Assembly: GCF_025561425.1 (NCBI RefSeq)
Contig: NZ_CP094824.1
Location: 2,294,001-2,358,000 of the forward strand
Origin: Mammaliicoccus sciuri
Lineage (GTDB): Bacteria > Bacillota > Bacilli > Staphylococcales > Staphylococcaceae
DNA: 64,000 bases
Reading direction: 5' to 3'
In this document: positions 34,900 to 42,302 of the stretch, piece by piece
How the letters are laid out: each line of letters begins with the position of its first letter
How positions within the stretch are numbered: the stretch's first letter is position 1
The notes under the pieces: generated by a model
Told to the model about the DNA's origin: nothing
What the model saw: only the letters and a program-made list of their open reading frames with translations
Database searches by the model: none
Translations under genes and position numbers: made by a program

Positions 34900-35216
34900 T
34901 AATATTTCTTTGTTATATTATTTAAAAGGAAATGCTAAAAAGACTTTTAACATTACAACTGAACCTACAATACAGGCGAATATTAGTCTGACATCATCAT
35001 ATAAACAAGGATTTTTAAGTACAATGTTTAATCCGAAAGCAATACTATTTTATGTGAGTATATTACCTCAATTTATTACAAAACAAGTCTGTAGCTTTCT
35101 ATTTAACTATATAAGATAATTATTTAATAATCACAAATTCAAATCCATCCTCGACTATGCAATCGGCACCGTCTTAATCAGCTTAGCCATCAGTATATTT
35201 AGATTGGAGAAATAAT
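34900..35216 (+). pseudogene. LysE/RhtB-type exporter remnant
   Basis: The frame at 34910 encodes SYKQGFLSTMFNPKAILFYV and SILPQFI, the conserved centre of LysE-family amino-acid exporters. It then ends prematurely after CSFLFNYIR. Further family-like sequence (YAIGTVLISLAISIF) follows in another frame to about 35216. The N-terminal helices and start are missing. A terminator at 35219 still marks the old gene end. Confidence 0.75.
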
Positions 35217-35218
35217 TA

Positions 35219-35250
35219 AAGTCCTGGCTAATTAAATGCTAGGACTTTTT
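35219..35250 (+). terminator. terminator of the LysE remnant
   Basis: Stem aagtcct with aggactt plus inner pairing of agcat/atgct-like bases and a five-base T-run. Confidence 0.8.
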
Positions 35251-35294
35251 AAGTAACTGTTTTTATTTATTCTTCTACACCTTCCACCTATTAA

Positions 35295-35454
35295 TTGAAA
35301 TAGACACCATAAATAAAATATAATAATATATAGAAAAAGGGCGACACACATATTGTGTATCACCCAGATGAGCCCGTTAAAAAGACGGTGGCTGATTTAA
35401 TAGTTGCTAAAATAACCATCAAACTCGTCCAAAGTTAGTGATGGTTATTTTTTT
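35295..35454 (+). ncRNA. antisense antitoxin RNA of holin-like toxin locus 1
   Basis: TTGAAA (35295), 18 bases, TATAAT (35319) is followed by a structured region. The hairpin gggcgacacaca/tgtgtatcaccc (35339-35365) has one mismatch, the hairpin around agcccgttaaaaagacggtg lies near 35371-35392, and a strong terminator is at 35411-35449 with seven Ts. It converges on the holin-like toxin frame and overlaps its 3' end, as in SprF/SprG-type systems. A second, cleaner copy is at 36895-37045. Confidence 0.6.
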
Positions 35455-35521
35455 GGTTTTCTTTAATCAAGACTAAAGCAATAACAGTAAAGACTATCAT
35501 TCAAATCTCATAGTCCGACAT
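35435..35521 (-). pseudogene. holin-like type I toxin, nonsense-mutated copy
   Basis: Homologous to the intact 28-residue toxin at 37023-37109. It starts MSDYEI and then meets TGA where the intact copy has TTA (leucine 7). After that the frame continues IVFTVIALVLIKENQ and KNNHH to the normal stop. The GGAAT ribosome site is kept. A single T-to-G change therefore silences this copy. Confidence 0.7.
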
Positions 35522-35549
35522 GTTATTCCTTTATAACCATAATCTTCTA

Positions 35550-36188
35550 CTATTGTTCATTATCAGAAGATTCTAAAGTATGTTTATTAGATGTGTTATT
35601 CACCGTAGAAATACTCGAACTATTAATTTCCCACTTTGCTTGAATCGTCTCAATGTTTGGGATAAAGTTCATTTCCAAAGTATATTTATCATTATCAGGT
35701 ACATCGTATACGATATACCCAGAGCCTGTATTGTCTTTATTTAGTTGATGTGAGAAACCAACTGCCATATCACTATTACCAAACCATTCTTGATAGTTTT
35801 CTCCATTAACTTTCATACTAAAAGCATCATTTTGAATTAATACTTGTTCCTCATTATTATTCTTAAATTTGAAATAAACTTTCAAAGCTTTACCATTATT
35901 CGGTGGAAAATCTAGATCATTATTAGGCTTTACAAATTCAGCTTTAACCAATGTTATTTCTACTCCATCATTCTTAACCGTATCACCTAATTCATAAATC
36001 TTGTTCGAAATTAGTTTACTCGCTTTATGCAATTCTTCTTTTTCATCAATCTCATCATCTATAGCAATGATTAAAAAAATTATAATCACACCAACAATTG
36101 TGAGTGCAGTGATAACTACACCTAAACAACCTAAAAGTGCGTATAGCCAACCATTTCCTCGCTCATTCTTTTGATTTCCCTTATCCAT
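35550..36188 (-). CDS. DUF4352 membrane-anchored protein
   Basis: A 212-residue protein with a short cytosolic N-terminus (DKGNQKNERGNGW), one membrane helix (LYALLGCLGVVITALTIVGV, then IIIFLIIAI) and an outer DUF4352 domain (about 65-195: LGDTVKNDGVEITLVKAEFV and GYIVYDVPDNDKYTLEMNF). It is the third paralogue in the window, with the genes at 4640 and 9956. It lacks their stalk or coiled-coil tail. Function is unknown. A GGAGCA ribosome site precedes the ATG. Confidence 0.75.
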   Translation of the reverse strand: MDKGNQKNERGNGWLYALLGCLGVVITALTIVGVIIIFLIIAIDDEIDEKEELHKASKLISNKIYELGDTVKNDGVEITLVKAEFVKPNNDLDFPPNNGKALKVYFKFKNNNEEQVLIQNDAFSMKVNGENYQEWFGNSDMAVGFSHQLNKDNTGSGYIVYDVPDNDKYTLEMNFIPNIETIQAKWEINSSSISTVNNTSNKHTLESSDNEQ

Positions 36189-36347
36189 TCCACATTGCTC
36201 CTTTAACCTATATCCAATCTATAATACCTATTTTTTACAATTTTAATAGCACTAAATTGTATTTTCAAGATTTACTATTCATTATTATTAAAAACATTAA
36301 AATTCATTTATAGTCAGTAAATCCCCTATTAAATTTTTTCATAAAAA

Positions 36348-36380
36348 AACAATCAATATCACACGATGATATTAGTTGTT
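36348..36380 (-). terminator. terminator of the zinc-ribbon membrane protein gene
   Basis: aacaatcaatatca pairs with tgatattagttgtt with a 2-base internal loop, followed on the reverse strand by seven Ts. The rest of 36189-36466 shows nothing else. Confidence 0.7.
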
Positions 36381-36466
36381 TCGAAACGACTTTCTTATTA
36401 CAGTTATTAGAATTTTAAAATTGCTCAAATAGAATATTGTAGATTATAAATATAAGTTTAGTATCA

Positions 36467-36745
36467 CTATTTTTTATCAGGTTTAAAATGTAGTTCACAT
36501 GATTTGCAATAGAGAGAATAGCCAAACTTGATATTTAAGAATAAAAAGAATATCGGTATAAGAATAATTAATACTGTAGGAATTATCATACCAATTGGAT
36601 TAGTTTTATACATACCAGATGTTATTCCACCAAAAATTAGTAGTATAGCTAACGCTACACCGATTCCTACTAAACAACCTAAGCAACTATTTGATTGTTC
36701 TACAACAGCTCCTGAATTACATCTTGGACAACGACGCCATACCAT
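36467..36745 (-). CDS. small protein with zinc ribbon split by a membrane hairpin
   Basis: A 92-residue protein. The N-terminal CPRC knuckle (VWRRCPRCNSG) and C-terminal CKSC knuckle (YSLYCKSCELHFKPDKK) together make one four-cysteine zinc ribbon. Between them lie two membrane helices (CLGCLVGIGVALAILLIFGG and IIPTVLIILIPIFFLFLNI). The topology places both knuckles on the same, probably cytosolic, side. No named family was recognised. AGGAGTG lies just before the start. Confidence 0.65.
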   Translation of the reverse strand: MVWRRCPRCNSGAVVEQSNSCLGCLVGIGVALAILLIFGGITSGMYKTNPIGMIIPTVLIILIPIFFLFLNIKFGYSLYCKSCELHFKPDKK

Positions 36746-36894
36746 ATTTCATCACTCCTAATTCATATAATAAAATTATTAGACTTTACTTTCATAATAC
36801 AACAAATTAATAAAATTTGGTACACTTCATTTTTGATAAAGGGTCAAATTCTATTTATTCTTCAACATCTTATCCTGTCATTTGAAATAGACAA

Positions 36895-37045
36895 CATAAA
36901 TGAAATATGTTAATTTATATATAGAAAAGGGTGACACACATATTGTGTATCACCCAAATGAGCCCGTTAAAAAGACGGTGACCTTGTATAATTGCTTAAA
37001 TAGCCATCAAACTCGACCAAAGTTAGTGATGGTTATTTTTTTGGT
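36895..37045 (+). ncRNA. antisense antitoxin RNA of holin-like toxin locus 2
   Basis: Homologous to the RNA at 35295-35454, sharing the order of all elements. A perfect hairpin gggtgacacaca/tgtgtatcaccc at 36929-36955 is followed by agcccgttaaaaagacggtg and a terminator at 36999-37037 with a T-run. The upstream TTGAAA and a TATGTT -10 are weaker than in locus 1. It overlaps the 3' end of the intact toxin frame. Confidence 0.6.
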
Positions 37046-37109
37046 TTTCTTTAATCATGACTAAAGCAATGACAGTAAAGACTATCATTAAAATCTCATA
37101 GTCCGACAT
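37023..37109 (-). CDS. holin-like type I toxin (28 residues, intact copy)
   Basis: The peptide MSDYEILMIVFTVIALVMIK, then ENQKNNHH, is a single membrane helix with a polar tail. It fits the putative holin-like toxin family (Hol_Tox, with SprG/TxpA-type peptides). AAAGGAAT lies 5 bases before the ATG. The 3' end is overlapped by the antisense RNA terminator. Such toxins insert in the membrane when the antisense RNA is lost. Family membership is by pattern and locus layout; a divergent member is likely. Confidence 0.6.
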   Translation of the reverse strand: MSDYEILMIVFTVIALVMIKENQKNNHH

Positions 37110-37322
37110 GTTATTCCTTTCTAGGAGTAACAACTATAACCATAGGCATCACCCCTTTATAAGAGATTAGCCACCATCTATCTAACTTGCTCACTTTTTT
37201 ATTTTATAAAATTAGCATAATATTGCCTATAAATAAATGCTGCATTTAGCTGTAATTTAAGCACCTAATCAACTTGATTTTCAAATACAGTTATTGCCTT
37301 TAAAGAGTTCCAACTAATCAAA

Positions 37323-37606
37323 CATACTAAGATTAGTAGCGAAGTAATCTACGACGGTAGATGAGCTTCGCTACTTTTTTATATTCTTTATCTTACCGTT
37401 GGTAGTTATTTTAAGAATATGAAATAGTAGAAGAGAGAAGTACTCCGAATAGATTTTAGGGTCAAAGAATCCGTAATAAAAACTGGAGAACTTCACTCTC
37501 CTTATGAATTCGATTTTAGTATGTTGGGTCCACTGAGATCGTGTACAGGAAAATGAACTAAGTAAGGTTCAGTGAAGTTAAAACTTCTTAAATTAGAAGA
37601 TTAGGA
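37323..37606 (+). ncRNA. candidate bridge RNA region in IS110 left end (copy B)
   Basis: Same stem-loops as in copy A (2551-2834). It differs only by a double substitution at about 37533-37534 within the segment gttgggtcc.ctgagatcg. Confidence 0.45.
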
Positions 37607-38818
37607 GTGGTTTTTATCGAATATTTTGGAATAGATGTTGGAAAAGGAAAGAGTTTTATTGCACATTATTCAAACAATGAATTTGTTAAAGAATTTGAAA
37701 TTACCCATGATAATAATGGTTTTGATTCACTAAAGAAATATATAAAGAATTTCTCAGGAGTATATTTCTTGTTTGAAGCTACTGGTATATATTCAAAAGT
37801 ATTGGAGAAATTTTGTACCGTTAATAAGATTTCGTTTTGTGTAATTAACCCTCTAGAGGCAAAATTACTAACTAATTCTTTAAGAAACTGGAAAACAGAT
37901 AAATCTGATGCACATAAACTTGCTGTTTTAGCTAAAAATATAAACAAAAAACCTTCTAGAAATTTATTGGAAGAAAAGTATGTAAAAATTAGAGAGCTGA
38001 CAAGATACTATGAAGAAATTAACAATCAACAAAATTACTTAAAAAACCAATTGATTCAGTTACTAGATATGACTTTTCCAGAATTACAAAACCTATTTAA
38101 GGACAGATATTCAAAATTGGCTTTACAAGTAGCTAGTAAGTTCCCACATCCGGACTTTGTTGATTCTAATGATATAGAAGAACTAAAAAAGATAATTAAT
38201 AGTTGTACAGAAAAAAATCTATCAGAGAAAAAGAAAGCACAATATGCAAATAAACTCGTAGAGTTCTCTATGGTCAGTTATCCTTCTGTTTCTAAAGATT
38301 CATTTTTAACAGATAAATTAGTTTATGTGATTGAAGATTTATTAAGCCTAATGAAACGGCATGCTTCTATAAAACAAAGATTATTAATGTTAGCTGAAGA
38401 ATTTGAAGAATTTAAAATAATTAAATCTATTCTTGGCATTGGTGATTTAACTGCCATAATGATTATTGGCGAATTAGGTGATATCAAATCCTTTGATTCT
38501 CATAAGCAATTGAATGCATATGTAGGTATTGATATAAAAAGATATCAGTCTGGTAAAACGCATTTTAAAGATAAAATAAACAAACGTGGAAACAAACATG
38601 CTAGATCATTATTTTACTTAATCATTAAAAATTTTCTGTTGGGTCAAAGGTTATTTAAAAATCATATTATCGACTATTATTACAAATTAAAAAAGCAGCC
38701 TAATGGCAAAGGCCACAAGACTGCATCAGTAGCTTGCATTAACAAACTACTTAAAACCATTCATTATCTCGTAATAAATAATAAAGAATATGATTATCAC
38801 TTGTCTCCACACGGATAA
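37607..38818 (+). CDS. IS110-family DEDD transposase (copy B)
   Basis: 403 codons, identical to the copy at 2835 except that leucine replaces proline in the helix-hairpin-helix-like segment IKSILGIGDLTAIM. That proline is part of the conserved PGIG motif of the C-terminal transposase_20 domain. This copy may therefore be weakened, leaving copy A as the better candidate source of activity. The start codon problem (GTG abutting AGGAG) is the same. Confidence 0.9.
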   Translation: MVFIEYFGIDVGKGKSFIAHYSNNEFVKEFEITHDNNGFDSLKKYIKNFSGVYFLFEATGIYSKVLEKFCTVNKISFCVINPLEAKLLTNSLRNWKTDKSDAHKLAVLAKNINKKPSRNLLEEKYVKIRELTRYYEEINNQQNYLKNQLIQLLDMTFPELQNLFKDRYSKLALQVASKFPHPDFVDSNDIEELKKIINSCTEKNLSEKKKAQYANKLVEFSMVSYPSVSKDSFLTDKLVYVIEDLLSLMKRHASIKQRLLMLAEEFEEFKIIKSILGIGDLTAIMIIGELGDIKSFDSHKQLNAYVGIDIKRYQSGKTHFKDKINKRGNKHARSLFYLIIKNFLLGQRLFKNHIIDYYYKLKKQPNGKGHKTASVACINKLLKTIHYLVINNKEYDYHLSPHG

Positions 38819-38967
38819 TATATTCATCTAAATCATAACATATTGAAAAAATTATTAAATAATAAAGGCTTATTTAGTGATGCCAATTTTAAATATTTTT
38901 TACTACGTAGTAGTTGACAAATCGTAGGAAATTAGCTAGGACTTTTTATTAAACGTACAAATTCAAT

Positions 38968-39393
38968 TTATTCTTCTACACCATCTTCATCATATTTAGT
39001 GACAATGCCATCTTCATCTACTATATATGAACCAGCTAGTTCACCGTCTTTAGTATAAAATGCAAATCCCCAACTTCCGTCATCTCTCTTTTCAGGTTCT
39101 CTATACGTATAAGTATCCGTATCTAATATACTTCCTTCATAGTCTTCTACTATGTCCATTACATTACTACGTGTGACAGTATCATATTCATCGTCAGTAT
39201 CTTCATCATCTGAATCTTCATCTGATATATGATTTTCAATATTATCTATCGCATATTGTGCTTCTTCTTGTGTATATTGATCACCCTCATCAGAAGTTAA
39301 TTGATCAAATAACTCTTTGTCAGACATAGGCATAAATTCTTGGTAATTTTCAGCACTTTTTGTGCACTCAAAAACAAAAAAGCCCACAACCAC
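38968..39393 (-). pseudogene. Ltp-family (host-cell surface-exposed) lipoprotein, C-terminal fragment
   Basis: The frame opens without a credible start and at once reads TKSAENYQEFMPMSDKELFD, QLTSDEGDQYTQEEAQYAID, the helical Ltp repeat found in superinfection-exclusion lipoproteins. An acidic linker and a C-terminal domain ending DGIVTKYDEDGVEE follow. The signal peptide and earlier repeats are missing. The loss point is next to the presumed att site at 39413, so integration or recombination there probably removed the 5' part. Its terminator is split by IS110 copy B. Confidence 0.65.
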
Positions 39394-39412
39394 AAGGGTT
39401 ATAGGCTATATA

Positions 39413-39424
39413 ATGGAGACGGCG
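39413..39424 (-). other. presumed prophage att core (3' end of tmRNA)
   Basis: On the reverse strand CGCCGTCTCCAT equals the last bases of the tmRNA acceptor/T-arm region, after which a GGGC hairpin with six Ts follows (about 39375-39408). The rest of tmRNA is absent here, as expected for the short att copy left on one side of an element integrated into ssrA. Phage genes begin to the right and host or older-element sequence lies to the left. Confidence 0.6.
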
Positions 39425-39629
39425 TCCTTTTATAGATTATGTAAATAGTAGTAAAACGTTGTAATTATAAGGTTTATAGACGTTTAACTTTATAACTATA
39501 TATCATTATTTATAACTAAATTGACACGTATTTGACACTTGCACAAATAAAAAAGAGGCAACCGTCGCAACAGTTAACCTCATATCTATATAACCTCTTC
39601 CGCCTAATTAAATTATATCATAAAAAAAG

Positions 39630-39655
39630 CCCACCAATTAAGGTGGGTTTAGTTG
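39630..39655 (-). terminator. cassette-end hairpin behind the Fic gene
   Basis: cccaccaattaaggtggg followed by tttagttg. The same string ends the cassettes at 41408-41433 and 42673-42697. The stop codon of the Fic gene lies inside it. Confidence 0.75.
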
Positions 39656-40770
39656 TTTATGATTCTTAATAATTCATAATTATTATAATTTTTGTTTCTT
39701 TGTTTACTCTTTTCTTCATATACTAAATCATTTTCGGCTAGTTTTTTCAATGCTTTTCTTACAGTAGGTTGAGTAAATCCAGTTATCTTACTAGCTTTAG
39801 CAACTGTGATTTTTGGTTCTTGGAATGTTATAAACCAAATCTTTTTTTCTGAATCTGTCTTTAGCATTCTAATACCTTTAAAATATAACTCTTCAGACTT
39901 AGATATTTTCATCAAAATACTATCTATCATTCTTTCTGAAGCATTTAAAAAGAACATAATCCAACCTTCCCAGTCAGGTGTCTTTGTTCTAACTCCATTT
40001 AATAAGTCGTAATACCTAGATTTTTCTTTTTCCAATTCTTCACTTACAAAAAATACTGGCTTATCAATAACATTAGCACTTACAAGTGTTAATATAATTA
40101 AAATCCTACCTAACCTTCCATTCCCATCTAAGAATGGGTGAATAGATTCAAATTGCGCATGAGTAATAGCTGTTCTAATTAAGGGATCAGTATAGTAATT
40201 AAAGTAATGTCCTCCTTCTTTTTCTTTTAAACTGCTATGTTCTATTCCATTTATAAAATATTCTAAATTAGTCATATATTCACCAATCATATTAGCATCA
40301 ATTGGTACATAAGTTGCATTTTCAATTTTATTATCAGGTCCTATAAAATTCTGGATTTTTCTGAAATTCCCTGGATTTTTTTCCTTTCCTCTAGTACCAC
40401 TTAACAGTATATTATGAAGTTCTTTAATCAACTTTTCAGATATAGGTGTATTATTAACTTTAATCTCATTATATCCATAGGATAAAGCATTCATATAATT
40501 CAATACTTCCGTAACTTCATTACTTTGCTTTTTATCCATTTTCTCTTCTAGAACTTCATCAAAAGTAACTTGAGTACCTTCTATTTTAGTTGATTCTAGT
40601 GATTCTCTCATACTCATAATATTTATAAAGTTATCGTTAATAATCGAATGTTGTAATTCACTATTTAATTTACCAACTTTTATGTTCACTTCTGCTAATT
40701 TTTTATATATTTTCAAAGCTATGTCACTTGTTATATTTACCGGTAATTTAGGTACACCTTTTAACGTCAA
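39649..40770 (-). CDS. Fic-family protein AMPylase with N-terminal inhibitory helix and C-terminal wHTH
   Basis: A cytosolic Fic enzyme of about 373 residues that transfers AMP (or another nucleotide part) to target proteins. The Fic_N segment holds the inhibitory motif ESTKIEGTQ (S-x3-E-G, class II). The catalytic loop is IHPFLDGNGRLGR (about residue 215). A winged-helix domain follows (ASKITGFTQPTVRKALKKLA). The TTG at 40770 is preferred to the GTG at 40779 because AAGGAG is 8 bases from the TTG and abuts the GTG. It is the leftmost cassette of the prophage accessory region. A defence or toxin role is inferred from its place. Confidence 0.85.
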   Translation of the reverse strand: MTLKGVPKLPVNITSDIALKIYKKLAEVNIKVGKLNSELQHSIINDNFINIMSMRESLESTKIEGTQVTFDEVLEEKMDKKQSNEVTEVLNYMNALSYGYNEIKVNNTPISEKLIKELHNILLSGTRGKEKNPGNFRKIQNFIGPDNKIENATYVPIDANMIGEYMTNLEYFINGIEHSSLKEKEGGHYFNYYTDPLIRTAITHAQFESIHPFLDGNGRLGRILIILTLVSANVIDKPVFFVSEELEKEKSRYYDLLNGVRTKTPDWEGWIMFFLNASERMIDSILMKISKSEELYFKGIRMLKTDSEKKIWFITFQEPKITVAKASKITGFTQPTVRKALKKLAENDLVYEEKSKQRNKNYNNYELLRIINN

Positions 40771-41037
40771 AATACTCACTCCTTTTTCTTTAATATAATT
40801 ATAACACTGATTAAAGAAAAATAAAGTCTTTTTGTTTCGTTAACCAAATTTATTTTGTACTTATTCATTTTAATCATATCTATACAAAAACCACTCTAGT
40901 CAAATGAAGGGTTCTTCTAGAGTGGTAAAACAAATTAGAGTTGATTGTACAAGGAAAGACAAAATGGGTGTTAAGCTATTCCTTGTATAATTAAATTACC
41001 AAATTATTCTAAATATGGCAATAAAAACTAAAAAATA
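40771..41037. other. Fic gene upstream region with a perfect hairpin
   Basis: A 10-bp perfect stem accactctag with ctagagtggt at 40890-40926. No protein-coding frame was seen. The promoter of the Fic gene must lie here, but no clear boxes were found. Confidence 0.5.
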
Positions 41038-41432
41038 CCCCATCACACAAAGTGACAGGGCAAGTTAATGGTTATTTATATATGAAAATCCAGCACAATA
41101 TAAGTGCTTAAATATGATAATACTACACTTTAGATATTAAATCAAATAATAACACCCCACTTATTAGTGAGGTGCAAAAAGGTTTTACCAAATATGAGTT
41201 TAAAACTAAAACGGAGGTAATAGGTTTAAACTGTTTTTAGTATATCATTTTGTGGAACCAATTCAAAATAATAACCTACTCAATTATATGAGTAGGCTCG
41301 CCGTCATATTGTGTTTAATATGTCTGTTTAAATGGTACCATATATGTTGGCATAAGTAAAAAAAAACCTACCTAGTTTCCGCTAGATAGGGTTTAATTCT
41401 GAAATAACCCACCAATTAAGGTGGGTTTAGTT
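41038..41432. repeat. 395-bp non-coding direct repeat R1, hairpin-rich
   Basis: Near-identical to R2 at 42303-42697, with about ten differences by eye, all in the first 120 bases. It contains hairpins ccccatcac/gtgacaggg (41038), caccccact/agtgaggtg, cctactc/gagtagg (41276), acctacctag/ctagataggt (41366) and cccacc/ggtggg (41408). A stem-loop agtttaaaac/gtttaaact at 41197-41232 has the loop segment cggaggta. No coding frame was found. It forms the 3' flank of the two-gene cassette at 41434-42211. Confidence 0.92.
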
Positions 41433-41433
41433 G

Positions 41434-41805
41434 TTAATATAAACCAAATACTTTGCCAGCCACGCCTAAAATAGCAATCAATGTTCCGATAAACCACTTC
41501 ATTTGCGTATTCTTCATTTCAGAAATTTGGAATTTTATTTTGTCTTCTATTCTTTCAGGTAGTTCATCTAATTTATTGTTTAAATTATCAAATTTGTCAT
41601 CAATTCTTTTTTCAAATTGTTCAAATTCTTTTCGACTAATAAATTCACTCACATCAATCACCTCGTTTGAACTTATATTACCTATACTATGTTTTTGGAA
41701 ATCTAATCCACTAGCTTTTGGTAATTTATCCAAATTTTTTGTAATTCTTTCATCCCTATTTTCAAGTTTAAATTTTTCAGGTCTACTAACTTTTTCATTC
41801 GTCAT
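41434..41805 (-). CDS. coiled-coil protein with C-terminal membrane helix, cassette gene 2
   Basis: A 123-residue protein. A basic N-terminal region (EKVSRPEKFKLENRDERITK) precedes a coiled coil (ISRKEFEQFEKRIDDKFDNL, NNKLDELPERIEDKI) and one C-terminal membrane helix (WFIGTLIAILGVAGKVFGLY). The coiled-coil/TM part resembles XhlA-type hemolysin-like phage proteins and the chromosomal remnant at 25423. It starts 1 base after the stop of the partner gene at 41807, so the two are translationally coupled. The role is unknown; a membrane effector of a two-gene system is an inference. Confidence 0.7.
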   Translation of the reverse strand: MTNEKVSRPEKFKLENRDERITKNLDKLPKASGLDFQKHSIGNISSNEVIDVSEFISRKEFEQFEKRIDDKFDNLNNKLDELPERIEDKIKFQISEMKNTQMKWFIGTLIAILGVAGKVFGLY

Positions 41806-41806
41806 A

Positions 41807-42211
41807 CTAATGTTTCCCTTTCATGACATTAAAGTATGCTTTAGACGTGTTGTTTTCGATAGTTAACTTAATTGAATGAATTCCTTCTTTTTCAAACCTT
41901 AAATTATTGAAACGTGCATTAGTTTCGAAGACATTTAAAAATTCTTTATCTCCATTTTCTTCATCCATCTTAACTCTATCAATATTCACATTTGTATTGA
42001 ACATTATTTTATCATCTGGATCAATTAATTCAAATTGTAAGGTGTATATTTTTAATTCTTCTATACCTATTATCCCAAAAGACACATCAAAAGAATAGTT
42101 ATTTGGTAAAACTTCTAAATTTAAATATGACATAGGACTATCAATTACTAAATTACCATTTGGATTATTAAACACTTCTAAAGATGGAACTACCCATGCT
42201 ACTTTTGCCAT
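41807..42211 (-). CDS. small beta-sandwich protein, cassette gene 1
   Basis: A 134-residue soluble protein without a signal peptide: AKVAWVVPSLEVFNNPNGNL, then YSFDVSFGIIGIEELKIYTL and a last strand region GIHSIKLTIENNTSKAYFNV. Alternating hydrophobics suggest an all-beta, immunoglobulin-like fold, somewhat like DUF6941-type proteins, though the family is not certain. GGGGTAT precedes the ATG. It is first in a two-gene unit with the coiled-coil/TM gene and flanked on both sides by the 395-bp repeats. Confidence 0.65.
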   Translation of the reverse strand: MAKVAWVVPSLEVFNNPNGNLVIDSPMSYLNLEVLPNNYSFDVSFGIIGIEELKIYTLQFELIDPDDKIMFNTNVNIDRVKMDEENGDKEFLNVFETNARFNNLRFEKEGIHSIKLTIENNTSKAYFNVMKGKH

Positions 42212-42302
42212 TTAAATACCCCTTTTTTAGTCTAATTAAATATATATTACACTAAAATTTAATTGGACTAAAGATAGAACATATAAGCGAACATAAAAAC
42301 AA

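Larger units (their letters stand above)
37323..38928 (+). mobile_element. IS110-family element, copy B
   Basis: 1606 bp, near-identical to copy A. Six base differences were found by eye: two adjacent in the left non-coding end (gtccactg here, gtcccttg in copy A), one in the gene and three just after the stop codon. The flanks read actaatc-aaa on the left and aaa-ttagctagg on the right. Joined, they form a terminator-like stem-loop, so this copy entered near the apex of a hairpin. Confidence 0.92.

Noticed and set aside
37110-37322. Possible riboswitch or further RNA gene upstream of the intact holin-like toxin
   Set aside because: No conserved riboswitch elements or strong hairpin plus terminator were found.
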